Shown in pieces: positions 12,068 to 24,069 of a stretch of DNA of 64,000 nt (position 1 is its first letter; each line of letters opens with the position of its first letter). The notes below the pieces were generated by a model. It ran no database searches and was not told where the DNA came from. It saw nothing but the letters and a program-made list of their open reading frames with translations. Made by a program: the position numbers and the translations under genes. Origin of the DNA: Crossaster papposus (lineage: Eukaryota > Echinodermata > Asteroidea > Velatida > Solasteridae); NCBI GenBank assembly GCA_037893245.1, contig JBAIAA010001640.1, positions 1 to 64,000 on the forward strand, read 5' to 3'.

Positions 12068-15000
12068 CTTATGCACACTTCTTTCCCTTTACATATTTCT
12101 TATGCACACTTCTTTCCCTTTACATATTTCTTATGCACACTTCTTTCCCTTTACATATTTCTTATGCACACTTCTTTCCCTTTACATATTTCTTATGCAC
12201 ACTTCTTTCCCTTTACATATTTCTTATGCACACTTCTTTCCCTTTACATATTTCTTATGCACACTTCTTTCCCTTTACATATTTCTTATGCACACTTCTT
12301 TCCCTTTACATATTTCTTATGCACACTTCTTTCCCATTACATATTTCTTATGCACACTTCTTTCCCTTTACATATTTCTTATGCACACTTCTTTCCCTTT
12401 ACATATTTCTTATGCACACTTCGTTCCCTTTACATATTTCTTATGCACACTTCTTTCCCTTTACATATTTCTTATGCACACTTCTTTCCCTTTACATATT
12501 TCTTATGCACACTTCTTTCCCTTTACATATTTCTTATGCACACTTCTTTCCCTTTACATATTTCTTATGCACACTTCTTTCCCTTTACATATTTCTTATG
12601 CACACTTCTTTCCCTTTACATATTTCTTATGCACACTTCTTTCCCTTTACATATTTCTTATGCACACTTCTTTCCCTTTACATATTTCTTATGCACACTT
12701 CTTTCCCTTTACATATTTCTTATGCACACTTCTTTCCCTTTACATATTTCTTAAGCACACTTCTTTCCCTTTACATATTTCTTATGCACACTTCTTTCCC
12801 TTTACATATTTCTTATGCACACTTCTTTCCCTTTACATATTTCCTATGCACACTTCTTTCCCTTTACATATTTCCTATGCACACTTCTTTCCCTTTACAT
12901 ATTTCTTATGCACACTTCTTTCCCTTTACATATTTCTTATGCACACTTCTTTCCCTTTACATATTTCTTATGCACACTTCTTTCCCTTTACATATTTCTT
13001 ATGCACACTCCTTTCCCTTTACATATTTCTTATGCACACTTCTTTCCCTTTACATATTTCTTATGCACACTTCTTTCCCTTTACATATTTCTTATGCACA
13101 CTTCTTTCCCTTTACATATTTCTTATGCACACTTCTTTCCCTTTACATATTTCTTATGCACACTTCTTTCCCTTTACATATTTATTATGCACACTTCTTT
13201 CCCTTTACATATTTCTTATGCACACTTCTTTCCTTTTACATATTTCTTATGCACACTTCTTTCCCTTTACATATTGTTTTTATATGCACACTTCTTTCCC
13301 TTTACATATTTCTTATGCACACTTCTTTCCCTTTACATATTTCTTATGCACACTTCTTTCCCTTTACATATTTCTTATGCACACTTCTTTCCCTTTACAT
13401 ATTTCTTATGCACACTTCTTTCCCTTTACATATTTCTTATGCACACTTCTTTCCCTTTACATATTTCTTATGCACACTTCTTTCCCTTTACAAATTTCTT
13501 ATGCACACTTCTTTCCCTTTACATATTTCTTATGCACACTTCTTTCCCTTTACATATTTCTTATGCACACTTCTTTCCCTTTACATATTTCCTATGCACA
13601 CTTCTTTCCCTTTACATATTTCCTATGCACACTTCTTTCCCTTTACATATTTCTTATGCACACTTCTTTCCCTTTACATATTTCTTATGCACACTTCTTT
13701 CCCTTTACATATTTCTTATGCACACTTCTTTCCCTTTACATATTTCTTATGCACACTCCTTTCCCTTTACATATTTCTTATGCACACTTCTTTCCCTTTA
13801 CATATTTCTTATGCACACTTCTTTCCCTTTACATATTTCTTATGCACACTTCTTTCCCTTTACATATTTCTTATGCACACTTCTTTCCCTTTACATATTT
13901 CTTATGCACACTTCTTTCCCTTTACATATTTATTATGCACACTTCTTTCCCTTTACATATTTCTTATGCACACTTCTTTCCTTTTACATATTTCTTATGC
14001 ACACTTCTTTCCCTTTACATATTTTTTTTATATGCACACTTCTTTCCCTTTACATATTTCTTATGCACACTTCTTTCCCTTTACATATTTCTTATGCACA
14101 CTTCTTTCCCTTTACATATTTCTTATGCACACTTCTTTCCCTTTACATATTTCTTATGCACACTTCTTTCCCTTTACATATTTCTTATGCACACTTCTTT
14201 CCCTTTACATATTTCTTATGCACACTTCTTTCCCTTTACATATTTCTTATGCACACTTCTTTCCCTTTACATATTTATTATGCACACCTCTTTCCCTTTA
14301 CATATTTCTTATGCACACTTCTTTCCCTTTACATATTTCTTATGCACACTTCTTTCCCTTTACATATTTCTTATGCACACTTCTTTCCCTTTACATATTT
14401 CTTATGCACACTTCTTTCCCTTTACATATTTCTTATGCACACTTCTTTCCCTTTACATATTTCTTATGCACACTTCTTTCCCTTTACATATTTCTTATGC
14501 ACACTTCTTTCCCTTTACATATTTCTTATGCACACTTCTTTCCCTTTACATATTTCTTATGCACACTTCTTTCCCTTTACATATTTCTTATGCACACTTC
14601 TTTCCCTTTACATATTTCTTATGCACACTTCTTTCCCTTTACATATTTCTTATGCACACTTCTTTCCCTTTACTTATTTCTTATGCACACTTCTTTCCCT
14701 TTACATATTTCTTATGCACACTTCTTTCCCTTTACATATTTCTTATGCACACTTCTTTCCCTTTACATATTTCTTATGCACACTTCTTTCCCTTTACATA
14801 TTTCTTATGCACACTTCTTTCCCTTTACATATTTCTTATGCACACTTCTTTCCCTTTACATATTTCTTATGCACACTTCATTCCCTTTACATATTTCTTA
14901 TGCACACTTCTTTCCCTTTACATATTTCTTATGCACACTTCTTTCCCTTTACATATTTCTTATGCACACTTCTTTCCCTTTACATATTTCTTATGCACAC

Positions 15001-16694
15001 TTCTTTCCCTTTACATATTTCTTATGCACACTTCTTTCCCTTTACATATTTCTTATGCACACTTCTTTCCCTTTACATATTTCTTATGCACACTTCTTTC
15101 CCTTTACATATTTCTTATGCACACTTCTTTCCCTTTACATATTTCTTATGCACACTTCTTTCCCTTTACATATTTCTTATGCACACTTCTTTCCCTTTAC
15201 ATATTTCTTATGCACACTTCTTTCCCTTTACATATTTCTTATGCACACTTCTTTCCCTTTACATATTTCTTATGCACACTTCTTTCCCTTTACATATTTC
15301 TTATGCACACTTCTTTCCCTTTACATATTTCTTATGCACACTTCGTTCCCTTTACATATTTCTTATGCACACTTCTTTCCCTTTACATATTTCTTATGCA
15401 CACTTCTTTCCCTTTACATATTTCTTATGCACACTTCTTTCCCTTTACATATTTCTTATGCACACTTCTTTCCCTTTACATATTTCTTATGCACACTTCT
15501 TTCCCTTTACATATTTCTTATGCACACTTCTTTCCCTTTACATATTTCTTATGCACACTTCTTTCCCTTTACATATTTCTTATGCACACTTCTTTCCCTT
15601 TACATATTTCGTATGCACACTTCTTTCCCTTTACATATTTCTTATGCACACTTCTTTCCCTTTACATATTTCTTATGCACACTTCTTTCCCTTTACATAT
15701 TTCTTATGCACACTTCTTTCCCTTTACATATTTCTTATGCACACTTCTTTCCCTTTACATATTTCTTATGCACACTTCTTTCCCTTTACATATTTCTTAT
15801 GCACACTTCTTTCCCTTTACATATTTCTTATGCACACTTCTTTCCCTTTACATATTTCTTATGCACACTTCTTTCCCTTTACATATTTCTTATGCACACT
15901 TCTTTCCCTTTACATATTTCTTATGCACACTTCTTTCCCTTTACATATTTCTTATGCACACTTCTTTCCCTTTACATATTTCTTATGCACACTTCTTTCC
16001 CTTTACATATTTCTTATGCACACTTCTTTCCCTTTACATATTTCTTATGCACACTTCTTTCCCTTTACATATTTCTTATGCACACTTCTTTCCCTTTACA
16101 TATTTCTTATGCACACTTCTTTCCCTTTACATATTTCTTATGCACACTTCTTTCCCTTTACATATTTCTTATGCACACTTCTTTCCCTTTACATATTTCT
16201 TATGCACACTTCTTTCCCTTTACATATTTCTTATGCACACTTCTTTCCCTTTACATATTTCTTATGCACACTTCTTTCCCTTTACATATTTCTTATGCAC
16301 ACTTCTTTCCCTTTACATATTTCTTATGCAAACTTCTTTCCCTTTACATATTTCTTATGCACACTTCTTTCCCTTTACATATTTCTTATGCACACTTCTT
16401 TCCCTTTACATATTTCTTATGCACACTTCTTTCCCTTTACATATTTCTTATGCACACTTCTTTCCCTTTACATATTTCTTATGCACACTTCTTTCCCTTT
16501 ACATATTTCTTATGCACACTTCTTTCCCTTTACATATTTCTTATGCACACTTCTTTCCCTTTACATATTTCTTATGCACACTTCTTTCCCTTTACATATT
16601 TCTTATGCACACTTCTTTCCCTTTACATATTTCTTATGCACACTTCTTTCCCTTTACATATTTCTTATGCACACTTCTTTCCCTTTACATATTT
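12068..16694 (+). repeat. Run of 149 monomers without modules
   Basis: The interval is 8 bp longer than 36 + 149 x 31. This is fully explained by two 4-bp insertions, at ATTGTTTTTATATGC (about 13275) and ATTTTTTTTATATGC (about 14023). Variants cluster at 12750-14300. From about 14,330 to 16,690 only scattered single-base changes are seen, for example TTTACTTATTTC near 14673, CTTCATTCCC near 14878, CTTCGTTCCC near 15343, CGTATGC near 15610 and GCAAACTTC near 16329. No gene is visible. Confidence 0.9.
12840..14336 (+). repeat. Tandem duplication of a 748-bp segment inside the 31-bp array
   Basis: A series of private variants is repeated 748 bp (24 monomers + 4 bp) further on: paired TTTCCTATGC (12840 and 13588), CACTCCTTTCC (about 13008 and 13756), TTTATTATGC (about 13180 and 13928), TTCCTTTTAC (about 13231 and 13979) and the 4-bp insertion monomer (about 13275 and 14023). 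Outer limits are approximate. Confidence 0.85.
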
Positions 16695-17690
16695 AACTCG
16701 AGGGCTTGTTCCCACATCATGTGTTTATTTCTTATGCACACTTCTTTCACTTTACATATTTAACTCGAGGGCTTGTTCCCACATCATGTGTTTATTTCTT
16801 ATGCACACTTCTTTCCCTTTACATATTTCTTATGCACACTTCTTTCCCTTTACAAATTTCTTATGCACACTTCTTTCCCTTTACATATTTCTTATGCACA
16901 CTTCTTTCCCTTTACATATTTCTTATGCACACTTCTTTCCCTTTACATATTTCTTATGCACACTTCTTTCCCTTTACATATTTCTTATGCACACTTCTTT
17001 CCCTTTACATATTTCTTATGCACACTTCTTTCCCTTTACATATTTAACTCGAGGGCTTGTTCCCACATCATGTGTTTATTTCTTATGCACACTTCTTTCC
17101 CTTTACATATTTCTTATGCACACTTCTTTCCCTTTACATATTTCTTATGCACACTTCTTTCCCTTTACATATTTCTTATGCACTCTTCTTTCCCTTTACA
17201 TATTTCTTATGCACACTTCTTTCCCTTTACATATTTCTTATGCACACTTCTTTCCCTTTACATATTTCTTATGCACACTTCTTTCCCTTTACATATTTCT
17301 TATGCACACTTCTTTCCCTTTACATATTTCTTATGCACACTTCTTTCCCTTTACATATTTCTTATGCACACTTCTTTCCCTTTACATATTTCTTATGCAC
17401 ACTTCTTTCCCTTTACATATTTATTATGCACACTTCTTTCCCTTTACATATTTAACTCGAGGGCTTGTTCCCACATCATGTGTTTATTTCTTATGCACAC
17501 TGCTTTCCCTTTACATATTTAACTCGAGGGCTTGTTCCCACATCATGTGTTTATTTCTTATGCACACTTCTTTCCCTTTACATATTTAACTCGAGGGCTT
17601 GTTCCCACATCATGTGTTTATTTCTTATGCACACTTCTTTCCCTTTACATATTTAACTCGAGGGCTTGTCCCGACATCATGTGTTTATTT
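16695..17690 (+). repeat. 1.0-kb module block, copy 2
   Basis: Repeats 11072-12067 at an offset of 5,623 bp. Copy-specific changes are CACTCTTC near 17183, TTTATTATGC near 17422 and CACTGCTTTCC near 17500. It ends, like copy 1, with modules at 67-bp steps (17456, 17523, 17590, 17657), the last of the TGTCCCGACATC subtype. Confidence 0.9.
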
Positions 17691-19303
17691 CTTATGCACA
17701 CTTCTTTCCCTTTACATATTTCTTATGCACACTTCTTTCCCTTTACATATTTCTTATGCACACTTCTTTCCCTTTACATATTTCTTATGCACACTTCTTT
17801 CCCTTTACATATTTCTTATGCACACTTCTTTCCCTTTACATATTTCTTATGCACACTTCTTTCCCTTTACATATTTCTTATGCACACTTCTTTCCCTTTA
17901 CATATTTCTTATGCACACTTCTTTCCCTTTACATATTTCTTATGCACACTTCTTTCCCTTTACATATTTCTTATGCACACTTCTTTCCCTTTACATATTT
18001 CTTATGCACACTTCTTTCCCTTTACATATTTCTTATGCACACTTCTTTCACTTTACTTATTTCTTATGCACACTTCTTTCCCTTTACATATTTCTTATGC
18101 ACACTTCTTTCCCTTTACATATTTCTTATGCACACTTCTTTCCCTTTACATATTTCTTATGCACACTTCTTTCCCTTTACATATTTCTTATGCACACTTC
18201 TTTCCCTTTACATATTTCTTATGCACACTTCTTTCCCTTTACATATTTCTTATGCACACTTCTTTCCCTTTACATATTTCTTATGCACACTTCTTTCCCT
18301 TTACATATTTCTTATGCACACTTCTTTCCCTTTACATATTTCTTATGCACACTTCTTTCCCTTTACATATTTCTTATGCACACTTCTTTCCCTTTACATA
18401 TTTCTTATGCACACTTCTTTCCCTTTACATATTTCTTATGCACACTTCTTTCCCTTTACATATTTCTTATGCACACTTCTTTCCCTTTACATATTTCTTA
18501 TGCACACTTCTTTCCCTTTACATATTTCTTATGCACACTTCTTTCCCTTTACATATTTCTTATGCACACTTCTTTCCCTTTACATATTTCTTATGCACAC
18601 TTCTTTCCCTTTACATATTTCTTATGCACACTTCTTTCCCTTTACATATTTCTTATGCACACTTCTTTCCCTTTACATATTTCTTATGCACACTTCTTTC
18701 CCTTTACATATTTCTTATGCACACTTCTTTCCCTTTACATATTTCTTATGCACACTTCTTTCCCTTTACATATTTCTTATGCACACTTCTTTCCCATTAC
18801 ATATTTCTTATGCACACTTCTTTCCCTTTACCTATTCTTATGCACACTTCTTTCCCTTTACATATTTCTTATGCACACTTCTTTCCCTTTACATATTTCT
18901 TATGCACACTTCTTTCCCTTTACATATTTCTTATGCACACTTCTTTCCCTTTTTTATATTTCTTATGCACACTTCTTTCCCTTTACATATTTCTTATGCA
19001 CACTTCTTTCCCTTTACATATTTCTTATGCACACTTCTTTCCCTTTACATATTTCTTATGCACACTTCTTTCCCTTTACATATTTCTTATGCACACTTCT
19101 TTCCCTTTACATATTTCTTATGCACACTTCTTTCCCTTTTTTATATTTCTTATGCACACTTCTTTCCCTTTACATATTTCTTATGCACACTTCTTTCCCT
19201 TTACATATTTCTTATGCACACTTCTTTCCCTTTACATATTTCTTATGCACACTTCTTTCCCTTTACATATTTCTTATGCACACTTCTTTCCCTTTACATA
19301 TTT
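17691..19303 (+). repeat. Run of 52 monomers with a small internal duplication
   Basis: Mostly consensus. CTTTCACTTTACTTATTTC is near 18048 and a shortened TTTACCTATTCTTATG monomer near 18830. Two copies of CCCTTTTTTATATTTC lie 187 bp apart (about 18950 and 19137), which marks a six-monomer local duplication. The +1, +1 and -1 indels account exactly for the module interval of 1,649 bp. Confidence 0.87.
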
Positions 19304-20433
19304 AACTCGAGGGCTTGTTCCCACATCATGTGTTTATTTCTTATGCACACTTCTTTCCCTTTACATATTTAACTCGAGGGCTTGTTCCCACATCATGTGT
19401 TTATTTGTTATGCACACTTCTTTCCCTTTACATATTTCTTATGCACACTTCTTTCCCTTTACATATTTCTTATGCACACTTCTTTCCCTTTACATATTTC
19501 TTATGCAAACTTCTTTCCCTTTACATATTTCTTATGCACACTTCTTTCCCTTTACATATTTCTTATGCACACTTCTTTCCCTTTACATATTTCTTATGCA
19601 CACTTCTTTCCCTTTACATATTTCTTATGCACACTTCTTTCCCTTTACATATTTCTTATGCACACTTCTTTCCCTTTACATATTTCTTATGCACACTTCT
19701 TTCCCTTTACATATTTCTTATGCACACTTCTTTCCCTTTACATATTTAACTCGAGGGCTTGTTCCCACATCATGTGTTTATTTCTTATGCACACTTCTTT
19801 CCCTTTACATATTTAACTCGAGGGCTTGTTCCCACATCATGTGTTTATTTCTTATGCACACTTCTTTCCCTTTACATATTTCTTATGCACACTTCTTTCC
19901 CTTTACATATTTCTTATGCACACTTCTTTCCCTTTACATATTTCTTATGCACACTTCTTTCCCTTTACATATTTCTTATGCACACTTCTTTCCCTTTACA
20001 TATTTCTTATGCACACTTCTTTCCCTTTACATATTTCTTATGCACACTTCTTTCCCTTTACATATTTCTTATGCACACTTCATTCCCTTTACATATTTCT
20101 TATGCACACTTCTTTCCCTTTACACATTTAACTCTCGGGCTTGTTCCCACATCATGTGTTTATTTCTTATGCACACTTCTTTCCCTTTACATATTTAACT
20201 CGAGGGCTTGTTCCCACATCATGTGTTTATTTCTTATGCACACTTCTTTCCCTTTACATATTTAACTCGAGGGCTTGTTCCCACATCATGTGTTTATTTC
20301 TTATGCACACTTCTTTCCCTTTACATATTTAACTCGAGGGCTTGTTCCCACATCATGTGTTTATTTCTTATGCACACTTCTTTCCCTTTACATATTTAAC
20401 TCGAGGGCTTGTCCCGACATCATGTGTTTATTT
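19304..20433 (+). repeat. Module cluster ending in the longest 67-bp run
   Basis: Modules at 19306, 19373, 19750, 19817, 20132, 20199, 20266, 20333 and 20400. The last five are spaced exactly 67 bp apart, the longest pure 36+31 tract in the window. The module at 20132 reads AACTCTCGGGC after TTTACACATTT, so its XhoI site is lost. The final module (20400) is the TGTCCCGACATC subtype, as at 12034 and 17657. Confidence 0.9.
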
Positions 20434-23400
20434 CTTATGCACACTTCTTTCCCTTTACATATTTCTTATGCACACTTCTTTCCCTTTACATATTTCTTAT
20501 GCACACTTCTTTCCCTTTACATATTTCTTATGCACACTTCTTTCCCTTTACATTTTTCTTATGCACACTTCTTTCCCTTTACATATTTCTTATGCACACT
20601 TCTTTCCCTTTACATATTTCTTATGCACACTTCTTTCCCTTTACATATTTCTTATGCACACTTCTTTCCCTTTACATATTTCTTATGCACACTTCTTTCC
20701 CTTTACATATTTCTTATGCACACGTCTTTCCCTTTACATATTTCTTATGCACACTTCTTTCCCTTTACATATTTCTTATGCACACTTCTTTCCCTTTACA
20801 TATTTCTTATGCACACTTCTTTCTCTTTACATATTTCGTATGCACACTTCTTTCCCTTTACATATTTCTTATGCACACTTCTTTCCCTTTACATATTTCT
20901 TATGCACACTTATTTCCCTTTACATATTTCGTATGCACACTTCTTTCCCTTTACATATTTCTTATGCACACTTCTTTCCCTTTACATATTTCTTATGCAC
21001 ACTTCTTTCCCTTTACATATTTCTTATGCACACTTCTTTCCCTTTACATATTTCTTATGCACACTTCTTTCCCTTTACATATTTCTTATGCACACTTCTT
21101 TCCCTTTACATATTTCTTATGCACACTTCTTTCCCTTTATTATTTCTTATGCACACTTCTTTCCCTTTACATATTTCTTATGCACACTTCTTTCCCTTTA
21201 CATATTTCTTATGCACACTTCTTTTCCTTTACATATTTCTTATGCACACTTCTTTCCCTTTACATATTTCTTATGCACACTTCTTTCCATTTACATATTT
21301 CTTATGCACACTTCTTTCCCTTTACATATTTCTTATGCACACTTCTTTCCCTTTACACATTTTTTTTTATGCACACTTCTTTCCCTTTACATATTTCTTA
21401 TGCACACTTCTTTCCCTTTACATATTTCTTATGCACACTTCTTTCCCTTTACATATTTCTTATGCACACTTCTTTCCCTTTACATATTTCTTATGCACAC
21501 TTCTTTCCCTTTACTATTTCTTATGCACACTTCTTTCCCTTTACATATTTCTTATGCACACTTCTTTCCCTTTACATATTTCTTATGCACACTTCTTTCC
21601 CTTTACATATTTCTTATGCACACTTCTTTCCCTTTACATATTTCTTATGCACACTTCTTTCCCTTTACATATTTCTTATGCACACTTCTTTCCCTTTACA
21701 TATTTCTTATGCACACTTTTTTTCCTTTACATATTTCTCACGCACACTTCTTTCCCTTTACATATTTCTTATGCACACTTCTTTCCCTTTACATATTTCT
21801 TATGCACACTTCTTTCCCTTTACATATTTCTTATGCACACTTCTTTCCCTTTACATATTTCTTATGCACACTTCTTTCCCTTTACATATTTCTTATGCAC
21901 ACTTCTTTCCCTTTACATATTTCTTATGCACACTTCTTTCCCTTTACATATTTCTTATGCACACTTCTTTCCCTTTACATATTTCTTATGCACACTTCTT
22001 TCCCTTTACATATTTCTTATGCACACTTCTTTCCCTTTACATATTTCTTATGCACACTTCTTTCCCTTTACATATTTCTTATGCACACTTCTTTCCCTTT
22101 ACATATTTCTTATGCACACTTCTTTCCCTTTACATATTTCTTATGCACACTTCTTTCCCTTTACATATTTAACTCGAGGGCTTGTTCCCACATCATGTGT
22201 TTATTTCTTATGCACACTTCTTTCCCTTTACATATTAAACTCGAGGGCTTGTTCCCACATCATGTGTTTATTTCTTATGCACACTTCTTTCCCTTTACAT
22301 ATTTCTTATGCACACTTCTTTCCCTTTACATATTTCTTATGCACACTTCTTTCCCTTTACATATTTCTTATGCACACTTCTTTCCCTTTACATATTTCTT
22401 ATGCACACTTCTTTCCCTTTACATATTTCTTATGCACACTTCTTTCCCTTTATTATTTCTTATGCACACTTCTTTCCCTTTACATATTTCTTATGCACAC
22501 TTCTTTCCCTTTACATATTTCTTATGCACACTTCTTTCCCTTTACATATTTCTTATGCACACTTCTTTCCCTTTACATATTTCTTATGCACACTTCTTTC
22601 CATTTACATATTTCTTATGCACACTTCTTTCCCTTTACATATTTCTTATGCACACTTCTTTCCCTTTACACATTTTTTTTTATGCACACTTCTTTCCCTT
22701 TACATATTTCTTATGCACACTTCTTTCCCTTTACATATTTCTTATGCACACTTCTTTCCCTTTACATATTTCTTATGCACACTTCTTTCCCTTTACATAT
22801 TTCTTATGCACACTTCTTTCCCTTTACATATTTCTTATGCACACTTCTTTCCCTTTACATATTTCTTATGCACACTTCTTTCCCTTTACATATTTCTTAT
22901 GCACACTTTTTTTCCTTTACATATTTCTTACGCACACTTCTTTCCCTTTACATATTTCTTACGCACACTTCTTTCCCTTTACATATTTCTTATGCACACT
23001 TCTTTCCCTTTACATATTTCTTATGCACACTTTTTTTCCTTTACATATTTCTTACGCACACTTCTTTCCCTTTACATATTTCTTACGCACACTTCTTTCC
23101 CTTTACATATTTCTCACGCACACTTCTTTCCCTTTACATATTTCTTATGCACACTTCTTTCCCTTTACATATTTCTTATGCACACTTCTTTCCCTTTACA
23201 TATTTCTTATGCACACTTCTTTCCCTTTACATATTTCTTATGCACACTTCTTTCCCTTTACATATTTATTATGCACACTTCTTTCCCTTTACATATTTCT
23301 TATGCACACTTCTTTCCCTTTACATATTTCTTATGCACACTTCTTTCCCTTTACATATTTCTTATGCACACTTCTTTCCCTTTACATATTTCTTATGCAC

Positions 23401-24069
23401 ACTTCTTTCCCTTTACATATTTCTTATGCACACTTCTTTCCCTTTACATATTTCTTATGCACACTTCTTTCCCTTTACATATTTCTTATGCACACTTCTT
23501 TCCCTTTACATATTTCTTATGCACACTTCTTTCCCTTTACATATTTCTTATGCACACTTCTTTCCCTTTACATATTTAACTCGAGGGCTTGTTCCCACAT
23601 CATGTGTTTATTTCTTATGCACACTTCTTTCCCTTTACATATTAAACTCGAGGGCTTGTTCCCACATCATGTGTTTATTTCTTATGCACACTTCTTTCCC
23701 TTTACATATTTCTTATGCACACTTCTTTCCCTTTACATATTTCTTATGCACACTTCTTTCCCTTTACATATTTCTTATGCACACTTCTTTCCCTTTACAT
23801 ATTTCTTATGCACACTTCTTTCCCTTTACATATTTCTTATGCACACTTCTTTCCCTTTACATATTTCTTATGCACACTTCTTTCCCTTTACATATTTCTT
23901 ATGCACACTTCTTTCCCTTTACATATTTCTTATGCACACTTCTTTCCCTTTACATATTTCTTATGCACACTTCTTTCCCTTTACATATTTCTTATGCACA
24001 CTTCTTTCCCTTTACATATTTCTTATGCACACTTCTTTCCCTTTACATATTTAACTCGAGGGCTTGTTC
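20434..24069 (+). repeat. Diverged relatives of the alpha/beta higher-order repeat
   Basis: Carries the marker variants of 1-6057 (TTTATTATTT, CGTATGC, CACTTATTTCCC, CTTACGCAC, CTCACGCAC, module pairs 22173/22240 and 23580/23647) plus its own ACACATTTTTTTTATGC insertion, at about 21355 and 22668. That insertion and TTTATTATTT (21136 and 22449) both recur at 1,313 bp, giving a repeat of about 1.3 kb. The CACTTTTTTTCCTTTAC monomer occurs at about 21714, 22905 and 23028. Confidence 0.8.

Noticed and set aside
20130-20433. CRISPR array: 36-bp repeats separated by 31-bp spacers
   Set aside because: The sizes fit CRISPR, but the 31-bp 'spacers' are all the same sequence and are themselves the main tandem repeat. 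There is no leader and no cas gene.
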